From Gracilaria domingensis (lineage: Eukaryota; Rhodophyta; Florideophyceae; Gracilariales; Gracilariaceae), in assembly GCA_022539475.1 (NCBI GenBank), contig VCMS01000040.1, positions 243,676 to 307,675 on the forward strand: a stretch of DNA of 64,000 nt, in the 5' to 3' direction. Position 1 is the stretch's first letter. Each line of letters begins with the position of its first letter. A program made the position numbers and the translations under genes. The notes below the pieces were generated by a model. That model was not told where the DNA came from, ran no database searches, and worked only from the letters and a program-made list of their open reading frames with translations. Positions 19,456 through 31,810 of this stretch are shown here, in pieces.

Positions 19456-21473
19456 ATGGCTGGCCTTTCAGAGGGATCTCGTGAAGGTTCGAACCGCTCC
19501 GCCGCCCGCGCGTCGAAGCAGGTGTCGCGGAATCCTACGCAGGAAAAGCCGACATCGGCCCAGGTGAAACAGAACCCGGATGTCCCGGCTACCCAGGCTG
19601 GTTGGTTGGCTGTGATATCTTCCCAATTGGGTTCTCTCGTACATGAGGTTGAAGAGTTGAAGACCCACGTGCAGGTTCTCCGTATATCGAATACCGATCA
19701 TCTGCAGGATATTCAAGATCTCCGGGCTCGTGTCTAGGAAGCCCAAGTTAGGGATGTTACTGCAGAACTACGCACCATGCGTAAGGATATTAATTCCATG
19801 TTGGAAGGTTTCGGTGCCCCAACCATATTCGTATCGAACATCGAAACTCGTTTCGAGACTCTCCAGAGTATGATGGAGCGAGCCCAGAGTCGCATCGATA
19901 CGCTGGAGGCTACTTTCCGGGCAGATGAAGAGTTCATTGCTGCCCAAGCAAGGGAAGATTCCCGCCCTCGGGTTTCAATCCGTCATTCTTCAAAGAAGTT
20001 CCGAAAGGACCGACCGACTACGTATGAATACCGTTTGGTTCGTACTGACTCCGACTCGGACAGTTCTACTACTTCGTCATCTGACTGGTCCAATGATGGA
20101 TATCGTGACCGCCGCGAGCGACCGACACGGTCCAAGGTTACCTATGCTGCGCACGGCACCATCATGACCCGCGAGAAGGGTAGGAATCACATTGGACTCA
20201 AAGAGTTGAAGCCCTCTAACATCCTGTTTCGGAAACTGTTATCGTATCGATATTATCGCTTAGACGATTCATCACTTGATCGTACTCCTCGTGGGACAGG
20301 TCGTGTGAAGGACTGTATCAATAGGATGGACCTCACGCTGAAGGATCACGCTTTCAGTGGTGAAGACCCAATTTTGGTACTGGACTTTCTCGCCCGTTTC
20401 GTATCGGAAGCCGCCATACTCATGATGAGTGAAGCCCAGGCTTTCGTGGCACTACCGTATTTCCTTAAAGAAATGGCAGAAGATCACTTTCGCTCCGTCA
20501 TGGGAGTTTCCCGTGCTTCGGAGGGAGGTGTAACTTTTTGGCCGGAAGCTGTTCAATACCTTCTGAGGTCATACGCCACTGGTACTGCGATCCAGTCTGC
20601 CATCTTGGGGCTTTACGCGATACAAAACAGAAATCCGGAGAAACGGAAACCCTTTATTCGACTCGCCTCAATAAGGCTTTCCATCCTTCTGGAAATGTAT
20701 ATTCTCACTATGAGCGATGCGCTTTGTTTTGCTATGGTTTAGATCCTGCCATCAGGACACTTGTGTCCCGGTATCGGGAATCCGACAGGAAGGCAACCTA
20801 CCTGGAACTGGTTCAGTTCGCCCAGGCAGAGGGAGATGCTTTGCGTGCTCGCCAACACCCGAAACATCGGTCTTCTAGGATACTCCATGCGGAGAACTCA
20901 CCATCACTCTCGTTACTCCACCGTTCTAAGGAAAATCCAGGTGTGGATAATTTTCATTTGGCTCAAAGCCAGGGCAGACAGTCCTTGCTTAGTACGGAGT
21001 TTCCGTCAACCTCAATTTTCTCTGAGGAAGACCCGGCTTTGTACGCGGGAACACAGGTTATACCACCGAAGGTCCCATATGCCAACAACACCACAGGTTT
21101 CAGTAGACCCGGTTGGCGGGATAACACTACTGCGCAACATCGGATGGATAACCGTACGGATACCCGTCCACCCTTCGATAGGTCAACGCTTATCTGCCAT
21201 GTTTGCTACCATCTTGGTCATGTTTCGACTCACTGTCAGTTCAATCTGAAAGATATGTCGAAGATTATCGAAGCTTATGAGTCCCTTAGGAAAGAAGAAC
21301 GTGCGCGCGTTCCGAATTTGTCCTACCAACAGGTCCGTTTGCTGTTCTTGCCAAACACCGTTGTATCGGTCTGCAACCTGGTGCCGGTATCTCTAGGAGC
21401 TCAAACCTCTGAGGTCGTTCAGTACTCAGACGGAGGCAAAACTGCTTCGGTGGATTCGCCTTCGAAAAACTAA
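19456..21473 (+). pseudogene. Gag polyprotein of copy 1
   Basis: Starts at the ATG of MAGLSEGSREGS. A coiled-coil-like stretch (HEVEELKTHVQVL to SRIDTLEATF), an acidic Ser-rich segment and a capsid-like helical region (DPILVLDFLARFVSEA) precede the zinc knuckle CHVCYHLGHVSTHC (C-x2-C-x4-H-x4-C) at 21195-21236. One TAG at 19735-19737 and one frameshift near 20600 break the frame. The protein should form the virus-like particle and bind the RNA genome. The stop at 21471-21473 lies two bases before the open pol frame, which is in the -1 frame relative to gag. Confidence 0.85.
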
Positions 21474-21475
21474 TT

Positions 21476-24400
21476 TTGGGAGTCTCCCCGAACGGAGGGG
21501 CGCCCACAGAGTCGAGGAGTGTGGCGCCCGAGGCGTCATCGCCTCGCTCCCCAGTCAAGATCCTTACTAGGAAATCGGCTGAATCCGACGTGAACTCGAG
21601 ACACTTTGGTGTTCTGCGTCGACCGTGGGTGCGGTATAGAAATCGCCGTATCCCGGATCAGGTTATGGTCATGGCCAAGTGTAACTACAAGATTTAAGCT
21701 GACCTTGGCTTGTCTAACCAGTTTATGGTTCGACAGTTATCTGTTCTAGATACAGGAGCTGTTCCTAACCTTTTGGTTAAATCGTTGTTGCCTGCCTCGT
21801 TACGGCCGTTGATTCGTCAAGGTCCATCGCTGGATATTGCCGATGCAAACAACAATCCGTTACGGACAGAAGGCTTCATTGACCTGATGGTTCGGCTCGG
21901 CCAATGTACAGTCCAATTGGAATTTCTCGTATGCGAATCACTAGCTGCTCCCGTTATTCTGGGCTGCGATTTTTGCGACAGGTTCGTCGAAGCGATTCGC
22001 CCGCGTTCCAAATGTGTGGAAATGGAAGATGGTTCAACCATACCGATTGTTCGGAAGCCGCTTCGGCAAGATTTAAAGCGTCAAGTTCCTCTCCCTTCCG
22101 CACAGGATAATCCAAACATGGATAGAAGTTCTACTCGTTTACAGTGTGCCCGTTCAATTTCGATTCCGGCGGAATCCCAAACCTGGGTCACTGTGAGCTC
22201 GGACCAACATGTTTTACGTGTCGTGCAACCGATACAATCATTGTATGATTCTCGTCGTCTTGCTCTCGCTAATGGAGTTGTTCATATTGAACCTCAGAAG
22301 CCTTTTAAGCTTTTGATAGCCAATTTGGGGCCTCAACCTCAATGGTTAACTAAAAACCAGGTTATTGGTTCAGTAATGCCGCATCCGGCCGCTGTAATAC
22401 CTACAAAGGTTACCCTCGCGGACGTACTCGGCGTACAACACCCTGAGAAGGGGGAAGAGGAGTTAATTGCAACCGTTTCGGATGTCAGTACGCCGAACGC
22501 ACCATTAGAGCCTGAGGCAAAGGCTAGTCCCCCGGGACAAGAACAGAAGGATCCTGTTAAGGAATTGGAAGAATTGAATCTGGAGCATGTACCAGACACT
22601 CATCGTGAGAAACTAAGTGATATGTTGAGGGAGTTTACCCCGATGTGGGATGGTTCCCTAGGAAAGATCTCGATTACCCAGCACAGAATTGATCTCCTTC
22701 CGAACACTCGGCTGATAGCGCAACACCCTTATAGGGCTGGCCCTAAGGCTAGGGAAGAAGGAGAAGCTCAAGTTGAGAAGATGCTTAAGGCTGGAGTCAT
22801 CGAACCGGCCCAATCCCGGTGGGCATCACCGGTAGTACTAGCTCCTAAGAAGGACGGATCGTGGCGATTCTGTATTGATTACCGTCGCCTCAATTCGGTT
22901 ACAGTTAAGGACGTCTACCCGATTCCACGAATGGACGAATGCATTGCCTCACTCGAGAGTGCTCAGGTTTTCACGGCCTTCGACGCAAATTGGGGATATT
23001 GGCAAGTTCCTATCCGCAAGGAAGACCGTGACAAAACCGGTTTCGTGTGCCATCAAGGCTTGTATCGTTTCAAACGAATGCCCTTTGGGCTCACAAATGC
23101 GCCCGCTACGTTCCAAAGAGCATTGGATATTCTACTGGCTCCATACAAGTGAAAGATCTGTTTGGTATACCTTGATGACATCATCATCTTTTCCAACAAC
23201 ATGGACGATCATTTGTCTCATGTGCGAGAAATCATGCGTGTTCTCCGCGATGCCGGAATAACTCTGAAGTTAAAGAAGTGCGAGTTTTTCACCGATTCGG
23301 TTCAGTATCTTGGACATACGATCCGTCCCGGAAAGCTTTCGATTGACGAAGTTCGTGTGAAATCCTTGAAGGAAGCAAAGCACCCGACGAACCAAACGGA
23401 ACTCCGTTCTTTTCTTGGACTTTGTAACGTGTATCGTAGATTCGTTCCGAATTTTGCCGAAGTCTCTTCTCCCCTTAATGAGCTTTTGAAGAAGGGCAGG
23501 CCAGTTGAGCTGGAACCCTTCAGGGAAGCGGAAGCTTCCGCATTTCAGTCCCTTGTGGACGCTGTAACGTCACCACCAGTTTTGGCTGTACCAACTCCTA
23601 GTTTACCACATTCGGTTGACACAGACGCTAGTGCCTACCAAGTTGGTTGCGCTTTGTTCCAAACCTTGGAAGACGGAACCCGTACACCGATTGGCTATTG
23701 GTCAAGGACACTGAATGTTCATGAGAAGAACTACTCAGTATCTGAGAAAGAATGTTTAGCCGTCGTCTGGGCATTGAACATACTGCGACCCTACTTAATG
23801 GGTACTAACTTCGTGGTGCATACCGACCATTCGGCCTTCCGTTTGCTCTTCGGAATATCGGAACCCTCTGGCAGGTTAATGCGCTGGCGTCTCCGTTTTG
23901 CGGAATTCGATTTCGAAGTTAATTGTAAGAAAGGTTCTCTGAACTGCCAAGCAGATGCCCTTTCTCGTCTAGGGACTAACGCCTATACATCCGCCACGGA
24001 AGACTTGGAGATACCGTGCTTTATGGTTATGACCAAGGATGGTTTGATCGAGACGATAGATGGTGACGTGTGTGATGATTTATTCGTTACCGAATCCACG
24101 GAACCCACGTCGGGTTTCTTTGTGCCTATTACTCCTGAGGAGATGATAAGAGAGCAGTTGTCCGATCCATTCTGTACGCAGATACGCTCTCGCCTCAATG
24201 GAGGTTTTCAGATCCCGTTCGCTTTGAATAACCAAGGATATTCGGTTCGTTTCGTTAATAAGGAACATCCACAGATTGTGGTACCTCATACTCCACAGCA
24301 GAGAGTTTTGCATCTGTCACATTATGTGAAACTGGGTGCTCATCCTGGTGGAAGGAAGTTGTATTTGACTCTACGCAGAGATTTCTATTGGCCCGTAATG

Positions 24401-25683
24401 GCGGTAGACTGCTACGCAGTTCGCCGTGGTTGTACGGAATGCTCAAAGAACAATGTCCGTCTCCGGAAATACTCGAAGAAGCTCACGCTTTTTCCCGCAA
24501 GGGCTCCACTAGAGTTCGTGGCGATTGATATTCTTGGACCGCTACTCCGTACCGCTCGTGGTCATCGTTTTCTTTTGGTTATTACCGACAGGTTCTCCAA
24601 ATTGGTTCGTACAGGTCCTTTAAGGACAATCACTGCAACGACGATAGCGCAAGCGTTCGTCCAGCATTGGGTTTTTGCTTACGGCCCACCTGTTCAGGTT
24701 CTATCCGACAATGGGGACAATTCGCTTCGAAATTTTTCCAAGACGTCTATCGTATCCTTGATGTCAGGAATCTGTTTACCACTACTTATCATCCCCAAGG
24801 GAACGGTAAATTTGAACGGTTCAACCGTACGATGCTTAACGCATTAAGATCCTATGTATCGGATCACCCTAAGAATTTGGACTTATTCACAGACGCTATT
24901 ACGTATGCTTACAACACACAGGTCCATCGTGTTACCGGTTTATCCCCATTTGAGCTCGTACTATCGAGGATACCGCCTCCGGTCGCTATCGAGTCTCAAC
25001 CCAAGTTAGGAACCTTCCCTTCACACCGGTTATATCGGGATACCTGGAAGGCTTGGTTAGGAAAGATGGTTCCGGTCGCTCGGAAAGCTATGTCTAAAGC
25101 ACAAGCTGCCTACAAGGCTAACTTCGACAAGCGAATTCGTACGCTGTTACCCTCAGTTCTTAATCCTGGCGACCTTGTCTTTGTCCGTAAGGAATATTAC
25201 AATCCTGAAAAGGAACCAAAGCACATACTCTCTCCTATTGCTGAGGGACCTTATAAGGTAGTTTCCGCCGGAACGGAGACTGTCGTACTGGATATCAATG
25301 GCTTTCATGAACGGCTCTCACGCGATCGCGTCACTGTTGCTCCCAATCCTACTGTGGAAACTATCGCTGTACCTCCACAGGGTAATTCAAGTGAAACTGA
25401 AGCCACTTCGCCGTCAGGGCCCGCTACAGTTCCGCATCGGGATCGCAGCTTGACTGATTTGCCGCAGGAGTCGGCTAATTCTTTATCTACTCTAATAGAG
25501 AATCCTGTGGACCCACACGCCCATGTAACCCCACCACCCGAGATTGTTACCGCATCGGTATCTCAGACTGAGAGGGGGAAGAGACGCATGAGGTTGTTTC
25601 GTCCTCGATACCGAGCTTCGCACCTCGCGGCGATGAGTTGCCACAGCGTGGAAATCCTCAGAACCAATTGGTTACTTCCGTGA
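21476..25683 (+). pseudogene. Pol polyprotein of copy 1: protease, RT, RNase H, integrase
   Basis: Aspartic protease is marked by SVLDTGA (~21745). RT is marked by WRFCIDYRRLN and VYLDDI (~23164), RNase H by VDTDASAYQVGCALF and VVHTDHSAF. Integrase has HLSHYVKLGAHPGGRKL with CTECSKN (zinc-binding), VAIDILGP...VITDRFSK, LSDNG and the Glu in NGKFERFNRT, followed by EGPYKVV (GPY/F module). Breaks are TAA at 21695-21697, TGA at 23150-23152 (in APYK*KICLVYLDDI, probably Trp) and a one-base deletion near 24715 within the DNG motif. All catalytic residues remain visible. The chromodomain lies further downstream, after a repeat array. Confidence 0.92.
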
Positions 25684-26039
25684 GGATCGTTCGTCCACTA
25701 CGAAGACTGTGTCCGCAGACCCTGGCTTGTCGTTTGCCGCGATGAGTTCACCGAAGTCTACCTTGTTCAGGTCATGCATAATGCTACAGAGCACACCCTC
25801 GTGGGAGACACAGCACAAGCGCAGAGCACGTGCCCACTCGCTTACTACGCTTCAGCGTCAGGAATTGCGACACGGCGTGTTCTCCCGCTTGGGCGACAAT
25901 TACAGTACTTAACAAAAATTTTTCAAGCTACCCTTGTTGAACGGTCTTGTCCGTTCAGAAACGGCGCATTGCGCAATGGAAATCGGCCAATTTGGCATAT
26001 TTTTGATGCATTACGGTGCCGCCGTCGCCCACCGCAATG

Positions 26040-26330
26040 AGCGGCGGGGCACAAGGACACTTGGTGTGTTGCACAGCCAATGGGATTCGTTTGCACACGC
26101 CCACGTGTCAGAAATCATGTCCAATGTGGATTGAGTGCACTACCAATGAAAATGGTTTGCTCACTTCCACGTGGCAGATGGACGAACCAATTAGATGGTG
26201 TTGCACAACAGGAATGTTTGGAAGTGCACATGGCCACTTGGCAGTTGTTCCCTCAATAGGAATCAGTTGCACAGAGCCACGTGTGTGGTGTTCCAACCAA
26301 TGGAATTGCTTTGCACTTGCAGGCAACACG
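26040..26330 (+). repeat. CCAAT/CACGTG repeat array of copy 1
   Basis: Irregular repeats of the form CCAATG - 8 to 12 nt - TTTGCAC - short spacer - CCACGTG recur (CCAATGGGATTCGTTTGCAC near 26069, CCAATGAAAATGGTTTGC near 26141, further partial copies to ~26330). A block very similar to the second unit occurs in the decayed relative near 52242. CCAAT and CACGTG are known binding motifs for NF-Y and for bHLH/bZIP factors. The array lies between integrase and chromodomain, where copy 2 also has a repeat. Confidence 0.65.
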
Positions 26331-26679
26331 GCGCGTAACCGCCGAGCTTCACCGTCAGAACGGTCAACTCCCGTGATATCGACAGGAATACTCGTATTCG
26401 AGATGCGATAACTTCGCACTACGCAGTCCAATTCGTATGGAATTTAACTTGTGACAATCAGCTCGTCGCCCTCTTTCAGGGAATACCTTGTTTGGTTAAT
26501 CTGCGCTTGAGACTATCGAACAACACGACAGTTGAATCGATACATCGATGCTTAATTGTGGAACCACTACTGGTTGTTGAAAGAGTCAATACGCCGTCAG
26601 GGCTGGACTCTTATACCCGCATCATCTTGGGAACTCCGTTAGGAGACAGTAGGGTGAATTCAACGACCGACCAAGCGGT

Positions 26680-26884
26680 CTATCCACGTGAGTACGTTGT
26701 GGAGAAACTTGTGAATCTAAACAAGCTCCAAATGGAAAGTGGCTTTATCGCGTGCGATGGTATGGATTTCCGGCATCGGAAGACACCCACGAGCCTGTGA
26801 GACACCTGCCTAGGTCTTTCATCGTTCGCTGTCACCGACGCACCGGTACACCACTACCGCCCAACATCGGCGAACCCAAACTGG
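26680..26884 (+). pseudogene. Chromodomain of copy 1 (frameshifted)
   Basis: YPREYVVEKLVN in one frame is followed in another by RWYGFPASEDTHEPVRHLPR and VRCHRRTGTPLP. This is the pattern of a chromodomain (EYVVEKI...W-G-P-SEDTWEP-ENLP) as found at the C-terminus of chromovirus integrases, where it directs integration to marked chromatin. The frameshift separates the first strand from the rest. Confidence 0.8.
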
Positions 26885-26929
26885 GTGACGCTACTGTAGC
26901 AATGACGCGCGTAGCCCGCAAAGGGAACT

Positions 26930-27135
26930 CTCGTTGCTCGAGAATGAGAAGAAGAAGAACTTGAAGTAGTTGCTCTATGAAGAGAAGAAGAAGATGAACT
27001 TGCGAATGAAGTTGAAGGATAGTTACCATGGAATGGTCTACCAATTATGGTCATGAAGATTTACCGATAACGGTCATTATGAAGATTCAAGGAAGAAGAA
27101 GAAGAAGAAGATCTACGAAGAGGAAGCAAAGAAGA
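26930..27135 (+). repeat. Purine-rich GAA tract
   Basis: Several GAAGAAGAAG runs (near 26948, 26981 and 27090-27110) make a strongly purine-rich plus strand between the chromodomain and the 3' end of the antisense ORF. Confidence 0.6.
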
Positions 27136-27247
27136 CTTATCAGAAGTTTACCACTAGTTGTTGGTTTTTTTATTTCGTTTACCTATCATTCAGGTGATGT
27201 AGTTGGTCAACGCCAAGCGTTCCCGAGCATCCCACAAAGGAAGTTCC

Positions 27248-28988
27248 TCATGATTGGAAGTACTGCGCCGCGAATGCGCGCAACTCTCCGTCGTGGAAAC
27301 GTTCCCGGGAATGTTCACACCCATTGAGGTCAGGAACTGGTGATGGTAACCGCTTCTGGGTCAGCCACCACGGGATTGTCCATAGCTGGGTTGTAGCCAA
27401 AGTCCGCACCCGGAGCGCCCATTCCACATCTTGGTCAACGCTCACTGCGTCGTAGTGCATCATTGGATCGTCGAGGTCGGCCGGCGGTGCGAACTCGTCA
27501 GCATCGACATACCCCCTCGGGTACCATGAGGAATGATACGCGGTGCGTCTCGAATGGCCGCAGGCGAACATAACACGCCCTCGTAGGGATCGTAATAGAC
27601 GAAATCACAGGCTCGGTAACTCCTACGTCCTGGAGAACGGTCGAAGACCCTAGGCTGGCCACGACCACGCTGGTTAAAAGGCACGGTGTCCCAATTCACG
27701 CTGTCAATGACATCGACCAGGTATCTGAGTTCTTCCAAGTTGGACTCACCCCCAAGGGGAACTCGTAGGTCGAGCGTACGAAGATTGTTCCGTAGTGCCA
27801 TCGGAAGATACCAGATTCGGCACTGGTCATGCGCTTCCCATAGGAGGAACACGGCCACACGGGCAATCCATTCGGTTAGGAACACGGACCAGTAACCGCT
27901 TTGTCGGTTGGCCAAGAGCTTCGAACCTAGGTAGGTCAAGCACGGAGGCAACTCTGGGAGACATCCACGAGGAACTTCCACCATACCCCACCAATCGGGC
28001 AGGGCTCGGTAACGTCCATGAAGGAATCGCGCTGCGATCGCTCGAGCTTCCACGTTCTGGTAAGGAACCAAGAATCCGAATTCGGAACGAGCCTTGCGCT
28101 CATACCGGACGCGGTCATGCAAGTAATCGCCTCGCGGCTTGCTTCGCATATACCGGAACTCGGCACGGAGCAACGGTCGCTCCCAGCACAACAATTCCTC
28201 ACGGACAACCGGCGCGCTAATCCATCAAACTGTTGGATTGTCCCCGCAAGGGCAGCCAGTTGGCACCGTAAGATTCTTCTCCGCGAGTTCGGAAGATGGC
28301 AACATCGAACCCGTACTCGGGCGGAATGAGGGTATTACCAGGGGTACGGACCAAGCGTTGGTATGCGATTCTCGCCATGTTACTTCTCGCGTCATCACGA
28401 GTCTGACCATGTCTCACGGGAGATGACCAAGAGGTATCGCTACGCGCACGCGCCAATCCACGACTGGGCAACCGCAACTGGAAGGTCACCAGGGAGTACA
28501 CCATTCTGGCATACGAGTCCAACAATGCGGCGTCATTTACCGCTACGGTATGGAACCAAGGTGCCCGGGAATATAATCGGGGGTCTTGCAAGGGATCGCA
28601 GTTGATCAGTACGCTACGCGGAATCCAAGTTGGAATTGCCGGCACGGTAGGCATAGGATCGGATGCGTTCCACGCGCCCACGTCCAGGGCTTGACCAAGC
28701 GGTACTGTTGGAGCAGAGGAACGAACAGAAACCGGTATGAATCTGACCCATCAGGGGATTTGAAGGCCCCGCACCAGGGAAGGTCCAGCGTTCTGGAAGG
28801 TCCCGCTGCGGACGGAGTCTGCTGTCCGGAAGACGGAGGAATCTGTTGGTTAAATTGCTTTCCGACATCGGAGATTTCGGAGGAGAAAGTAGGAAAGGTA
28901 TAGGTACACTCGCGTTCGAGAGGTCTGGAGAGACTGGTGTGATATCCGAGTGTGGATCTATGGAAGCCGAGCGTTCGGAACCCGCCAT
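27248..28988 (-). pseudogene. Conserved antisense ORF (aORF) of copy 1
   Basis: Reads from Met at 28988, 76 bp inside the 3' LTR, towards pol. Frame pieces 28988-28614, 28681-28217, 28194-27460 and 27571-27248 join into one protein of about 580 residues. Conserved segments shared with copies 2 and 3 are SRAPWF, MARIAYQRL, PPEYGFDVA, WERPLLRAEFRYMR, FGFLVPYQ, VEVPRGC, ELPPCLTYLGS, TEWIARVAVFLLWE, DRSPGR, DFVYYDPYEG and a C-terminal LRAFAAQYF. I recognise no domain. No signal peptide or membrane segment is evident; the protein is rich in Arg, Trp and Pro. It is convergent with the chromodomain end of pol. Confidence 0.8.
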
Positions 28989-29052
28989 CGCGGTCGGATA
29001 TTTATACTGATGTCCGCACGGAACTCGTCGTCAACCAGGGTGGTTTCCTCTT

Positions 29053-29064
29053 GAGAAGAGGATG
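29053..29064 (+). other. Polypurine tract of copy 1
   Basis: GAGAAGAGGATG directly precedes the 3' LTR, as expected for the plus-strand primer. Copies 2 and 3 and the decayed relative have GAGGAGGG(G/A)GAGA or a close variant here. Confidence 0.65.
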
Positions 29065-29952
29065 TGTAGAGCAAACCCTCTCGGGATACCGTTTCGGTAG
29101 TGGCAATCATAACGTATGAGACGCCATCGATGGGGAACTCGAGGTTATGAGTAGCACGATGACGTGATCCGGACCCGGAATGTGTACATGTGTACCACTA
29201 TTTGGTTGTTTGGATGGAGTGATTCTTTTCATAATTTTTAGAAGTACCCCGTGGGTTCTGGTCCGCCACTGTCAGGACTGCCCGGGACGGAAGGTGCATA
29301 TGAGGTGCTTAGATTAATCTATTATTTAGATATTTTTGATAACCCTCTACAGGGCCGCTAATTCTACTACTTAGGTGATGCCTCACCGCCATCACCAACC
29401 TAGTAAAGGTAACCCGGTGTGCCGCTCTAACTATTTCGCCTGCGCGACAACTCCAACTCCTCGCGGAGCGAGTTACCGCAACACGGTCTAGTTATCCCCC
29501 GGCTCCAACCAGGAGAGTTCACGCAGTGCATACCATCATTGGTCTTGTTTTTCTTTTGTTTCTCTTGTGACTCGTGGAGTGCACACATATTTGTTACCGA
29601 CCGGTACTTTCTCTCCGCCCCAGTGCTTGGGTTTGTTTCTGTTCTTTCTTTTGTTTTTACCATTGGTTTGGTTCATTACCGCCTATTTCTATTTAGTTGT
29701 TCCACCTTTGGATGTCTACATTTGGCTACAGATACCGTCATTGGTCAGCTACGATCTACACTACTGTGTCCGCCTTTCCTGGCCTTTTTCCCGTTCGGGC
29801 GTTCTTTCTCAACCCTGTGGTATAGCCTGAAGTTCTCGTGGATTTACACCCACACCGGAGGATACGGGGTGCGCTGTCGCTGTGCGAACCTCTCTTGAGA
29901 GCAGGGATTCGAACTGCCTCGGTGGCTTTTCCCTTTCTGGAATTGGTCCACA
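29065..29952 (+). repeat. 3' LTR of copy 1
   Basis: Begins TGTAGAGCAAAC and ends TTGGTCCACA. Differences from the 5' LTR are a few substitutions and 1-2 bp indels, mostly in the first 120 bp. Confidence 0.9.
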
Positions 29953-30373
29953 CCAAGGAGGTATCAGACTAGATTACGAAGTGATCCGACTCTGTATAGA
30001 GTTTCGCCGTGGTTACGGAACCCCGTGCATCCCTGTTGGAGGATCTCGCCCCGCTCCGGGCACAGTGCCGAGGGGGCTCTACCCGTCGCGTGTGGGTGTT
30101 GGTTGTTCGTTTTTGTTGTGTGTTGCTTTCCCTCTCGGGACTACACCTGTCATTGGTAGTGACGCCTCGTTGCCGATACTACCCCATCTCTGGATTTTCT
30201 CATCGTTTCCCCACGATCGTACCTGGCACCTCTGTAGGTATAGCCAGTCGCCACTTCGGTCTTACACCCGATCTACGGTGGTACAGAGGGCTCTGTCACT
30301 GGTCTACCATCTCGCAAGAGAGCGGACCTTCGGGCAGTCTGGTGGGTTTTCACTCTTCCGAGTTTGCCCCACA
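29953..30373 (+). mobile_element. Solo LTR, 3' part
   Basis: Continues the LTR cut at 18381 and ends TTTGCCCCACA at 30373, followed by the AATTT duplication (30374-30378). Confidence 0.82.
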
Positions 30374-31326
30374 AATTTCAGCATGGCACATCTGCTCTGT
30401 TGATATTGGTTCAAGATTGGTTTGGGAGTGATCGTCTCGTGTGCGCTGATTCCTATTTTGCTTCTGTTGAAACAGCAGAATCTCTTTTGAAAAAGAGGAT
30501 GCGATTTATTGGTGTTATTAGAAACGCTACAAGATGGTTTCCTATGAAGCGATTGTCAGAACAAACTATTACGAATCGTGGAGAGCATGTATCAATGGTT
30601 CCGAAGCTTATTGAAATTGAAAAAGAAATGATGGCTGTTCTTTGGGTGGATCGGGAAAGAATATACTTTATCAGCGCATACGTTTTGACCAATCCATGCA
30701 CTCCAATCAATCGTACTCGCTGGAGACACGTGAACGGGACGGCCAAAAAGCTTTCTCTTTCGATATCCATCCCAGATGTTTGTGAAAAATATTACGATGC
30801 ATGCTCTAAAAGCGATCGTCACAATCGTTGTAGACAGGATGACCTCAAAATCGAGAGGAAATTTGAAGTCAAAGAATGGTCTTTCCGGGTTAATACAACT
30901 TTATTTGCAATGTGTGCGGTAGATGTCTGGAATCTTTACAAAAGTTCTACTGGAAATTTAAGAAACCTATCACCACATTCTTTCTATCGCAAACTGGAAG
31001 ACCAGCTAATTGAAAACAACTGGGATTCTATTGGTCGAATCAGAAGAAATCCTGAAGAAAAGGTTGATTCTAGCTTGCCAGTGGCTGGAACAGGTATTCA
31101 TCTGGCGCAAACAACTCGGAAGCGAATGAAAAAAGATGGAACTTTAACAGCTGCGGTTTACCAGGGAAGATGCAAAATATGCAAGAGCAACATTAAGTCG
31201 AAGTTTTTGTGCTCTGGATGTCTTAAGAGTCGAGATATATCTATTTATTTATGTCACAGTTCGACTGGTCGCTCTTGCTATTTAGATCATTTGCGTGACT
31301 GTCACTCTATTGTGGACATAAATTAG
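30374..31326 (+). pseudogene. piggyBac-like transposase, C-terminal half
   Basis: Open frame continuing that of 16642-17817. It holds the second catalytic region LVCADSYFASVETAESL and MRFIGVIRNATRWFPM. The helical domain YYDACSKSDRHNRC...WSFRVNTTLF..AVDVWNLYK follows, and the protein ends with a Cys/His cluster CKICKSNIKSKFLCSGC...H-x4-GRSC..H, the zinc-binding tail of piggyBac transposases. This half has no stop before 31324. About 480 bp of non-coding element sequence follow before the right TIR. Confidence 0.88.
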
Positions 31327-31810
31327 TCAAAATGGTATGAAGGCTGATGTCAACATTTGATTAAAGTTATTATACGAGTACTTTCAAAAGGAAACGAAAC
31401 ATAAGTTCGATTTCCTATAGCCCCCTACTTAATCACTCTGAGTTCTTGACTTGCAAGATGCACTTTTACTCTCTGACGAAACTACCCCGTTGACAAATGT
31501 CACCTTGTTCTGTTTGCCGTTCAGGTGAGAGCTCATGCGTTCTTAATGTAAAGCGATTTTGAACAAGTCGAGCTGCCGAAGCAGTTTTTGAGCTTAAATT
31601 TGAACTCAGCGAGGTTCGAACTTGGGTTTTTAATGCTCTTTTGTAGTCTTTTGACCACTCACGCACGTCTACACTAACTACATAGGCGTCAAGTTCAAGC
31701 ATTTGAATGAAAGAACCAGAACAGTAGTTCAAACTGCTGTTTAAACTTTGAATTTTTGAATCGTGCACTTAAAATAAACAAAATTTTACACAAATCTACT
31801 TCAGCGCCTT

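Larger units (their letters stand above)
18382..29952 (+). mobile_element. Full-length chromodomain Ty3/gypsy retrotransposon (copy 1) with antisense ORF
   Basis: Two LTRs (893 and 888 bp) flank gag, protease, RT, RNase H, integrase, a repeat array and a chromodomain on the plus strand, and a conserved ORF on the minus strand. Flanking CCCAG (18377-18381) and CCAAG (29953-29957) are a likely 5-bp target duplication with one mismatch. The order PR-RT-RH-IN plus a chromodomain places it in the chromovirus group of Ty3/gypsy. The LTRs remain very similar, so it is the youngest layer of the nest, yet gag and pol already carry stops and frameshifts. Confidence 0.92.
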
